DNA of 16,886 nucleotides, taken from an uncultured Clostridia bacterium (GTDB lineage: Bacteria > Bacillota > Clostridia > Oscillospirales > Oscillospiraceae). The DNA is taken from NCBI GenBank assembly GCA_946187475.1, contig CAMHRJ010000014.1:1-16886 (forward strand). The letters run 5' to 3'. Below, in pieces: positions 16,672 to 16,886 of the stretch (its first letter is position 1; every line of letters begins with the position of its first letter). Made by a program: the position numbers and the translations under genes. The notes under the pieces were generated by a model. It saw nothing but the letters and a program-made list of their open reading frames with translations, had not been told where the DNA came from and did no database searches.

Positions 16672-16708
16672 GCCGGACAGAACCTGCGTGCTCCATCCGG
16701 CGTTCTGT
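16672..16708 (-). promoter_or_regulatory. Interleaved alternative stems in the operon leader, next to the ribosome site
   Basis: On the minus strand the leader holds ACAGAAC (16708-16702), GCCGGA (16701-16696), then GTTCTG(T) (16683-16677) and TCCGGC (16677-16672). The first pairs with the third and the second with the fourth, so two 6-7 bp stems overlap and should exclude each other. The last arm abuts the AGGGAG ribosome site at 16671-16666. Short matches like these can arise by chance. Confidence 0.3.
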
Positions 16709-16737
16709 GCGTAAAAATGCAGATAGATAATCAGTTT

Positions 16738-16766
16738 ATTTTATCACCATTTCCACACATTATCAA
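16738..16766 (-). promoter_or_regulatory. Sigma-A-like promoter of the five-gene operon
   Basis: The minus strand reads TTGATA (16766-16761), 17 nt, TAAAAT (16743-16738). Each hexamer matches the consensus at five of six positions and the spacing is ideal. Upstream DNA (16767-16800) is A/T-tract rich, like an UP element. The predicted transcript start near 16731 leaves a leader of about 75 nt before the ATG at 16656. Confidence 0.75.
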
Positions 16767-16826
16767 GAAATTTCAACAAAAAGGAAGTATTTTCTTCTTG
16801 CATGAATGCCATGATAAACAGCCGAA

Positions 16827-16858
16827 ATCCCGACGCAGCGGTTTTGCTGCGTCGGGAT
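16827..16858 (-). terminator. Hairpin terminator, probably of a gene right of the window
   Basis: A perfect 13-bp inverted repeat (ATCCCGACGCAGC / GCTGCGTCGGGAT) encloses a 6-nt loop. It is followed by TTTCGGC on the minus strand and by a T-rich stretch (TATTTCCTTTT) on the plus strand, so it could act in either direction. All genes here are on the minus strand and the next promoter lies just below it, so I assign it to an upstream minus-strand gene outside the window. Confidence 0.65.
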
Positions 16859-16886
16859 GGTATTTCCTTTTGCCCGCCTCAACGGA

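Noticed and set aside
16672..16708. H-type pseudoknot in the leader
   Set aside because: The connecting loops would be zero bases long on both sides, which is sterically implausible for two 6-bp stems. Alternative stems are kept as a weaker proposal.

Overview
The window reads as a GC-rich Bacillota chromosome segment, most like a gut Clostridia/Oscillospirales genome. This is inferred from strong AGGAGG-type ribosome sites, a secreted NlpC/P60 protein with a Gram-positive style signal peptide, FN3 and SH3-like repeats, AT-rich sigma-A-like promoters between GC-rich genes, and a general cell-surface glycan theme. All seven genes lie on the minus strand, so transcription runs from right to left. 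I see no tRNA, rRNA, CRISPR array, insertion sequence or attachment site.

Right edge (16657-16886): a perfect 13-bp hairpin, probably the terminator of a gene outside the window, then a good promoter (TTGATA-N17-TAAAAT) and a leader of about 75 nt.

Main unit (16656 down to 2130): five genes separated by only 30, 27, 6 and 19 bp and closed by a perfect 12-bp hairpin at 2066-2097, so a complete operon appears to be present. In order of transcription: (1) a 949-aa fusion with an N-terminal half weakly resembling polysialyltransferase/GT52 glycosyltransferases, a Rossmann-like segment and a WcbI-like C-terminal part; (2) a 635-aa protein with an N-terminal DltC-like carrier domain joined to a DltA-like amino acid adenylation domain; (3) a 1373-aa protein with two intact tandem ATP-grasp ligases, a third ATP-grasp of the sugar-transferase-associated type that has lost its key residues, and a lysine/alanine-rich histone-H1-like tail; (4) a 372-aa left-handed beta-helix acyltransferase fused to a GNAT acetyltransferase; (5) a 1481-aa secreted NlpC/P60 protein with seven 88-aa FN3-like repeats and three 148-aa double SH3-like repeats.

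The set suggests a pathway that activates an amino acid or similar carboxylate (A domain, carrier), forms amide or peptide bonds (ATP-grasps), acylates (beta-helix/GNAT/WcbI) and places the product on a surface glycan or the wall, with the NlpC/P60 protein acting outside the cell. The exact substrate is not visible. I do not recognise this gene combination as a named system.

Left edge (1-2023): a second unit with a modest candidate promoter, an AT-rich leader, a GT4 glycosyltransferase and an overlapping GT2 glycosyltransferase that is cut by the window edge. These support a capsule/exopolysaccharide type locus.
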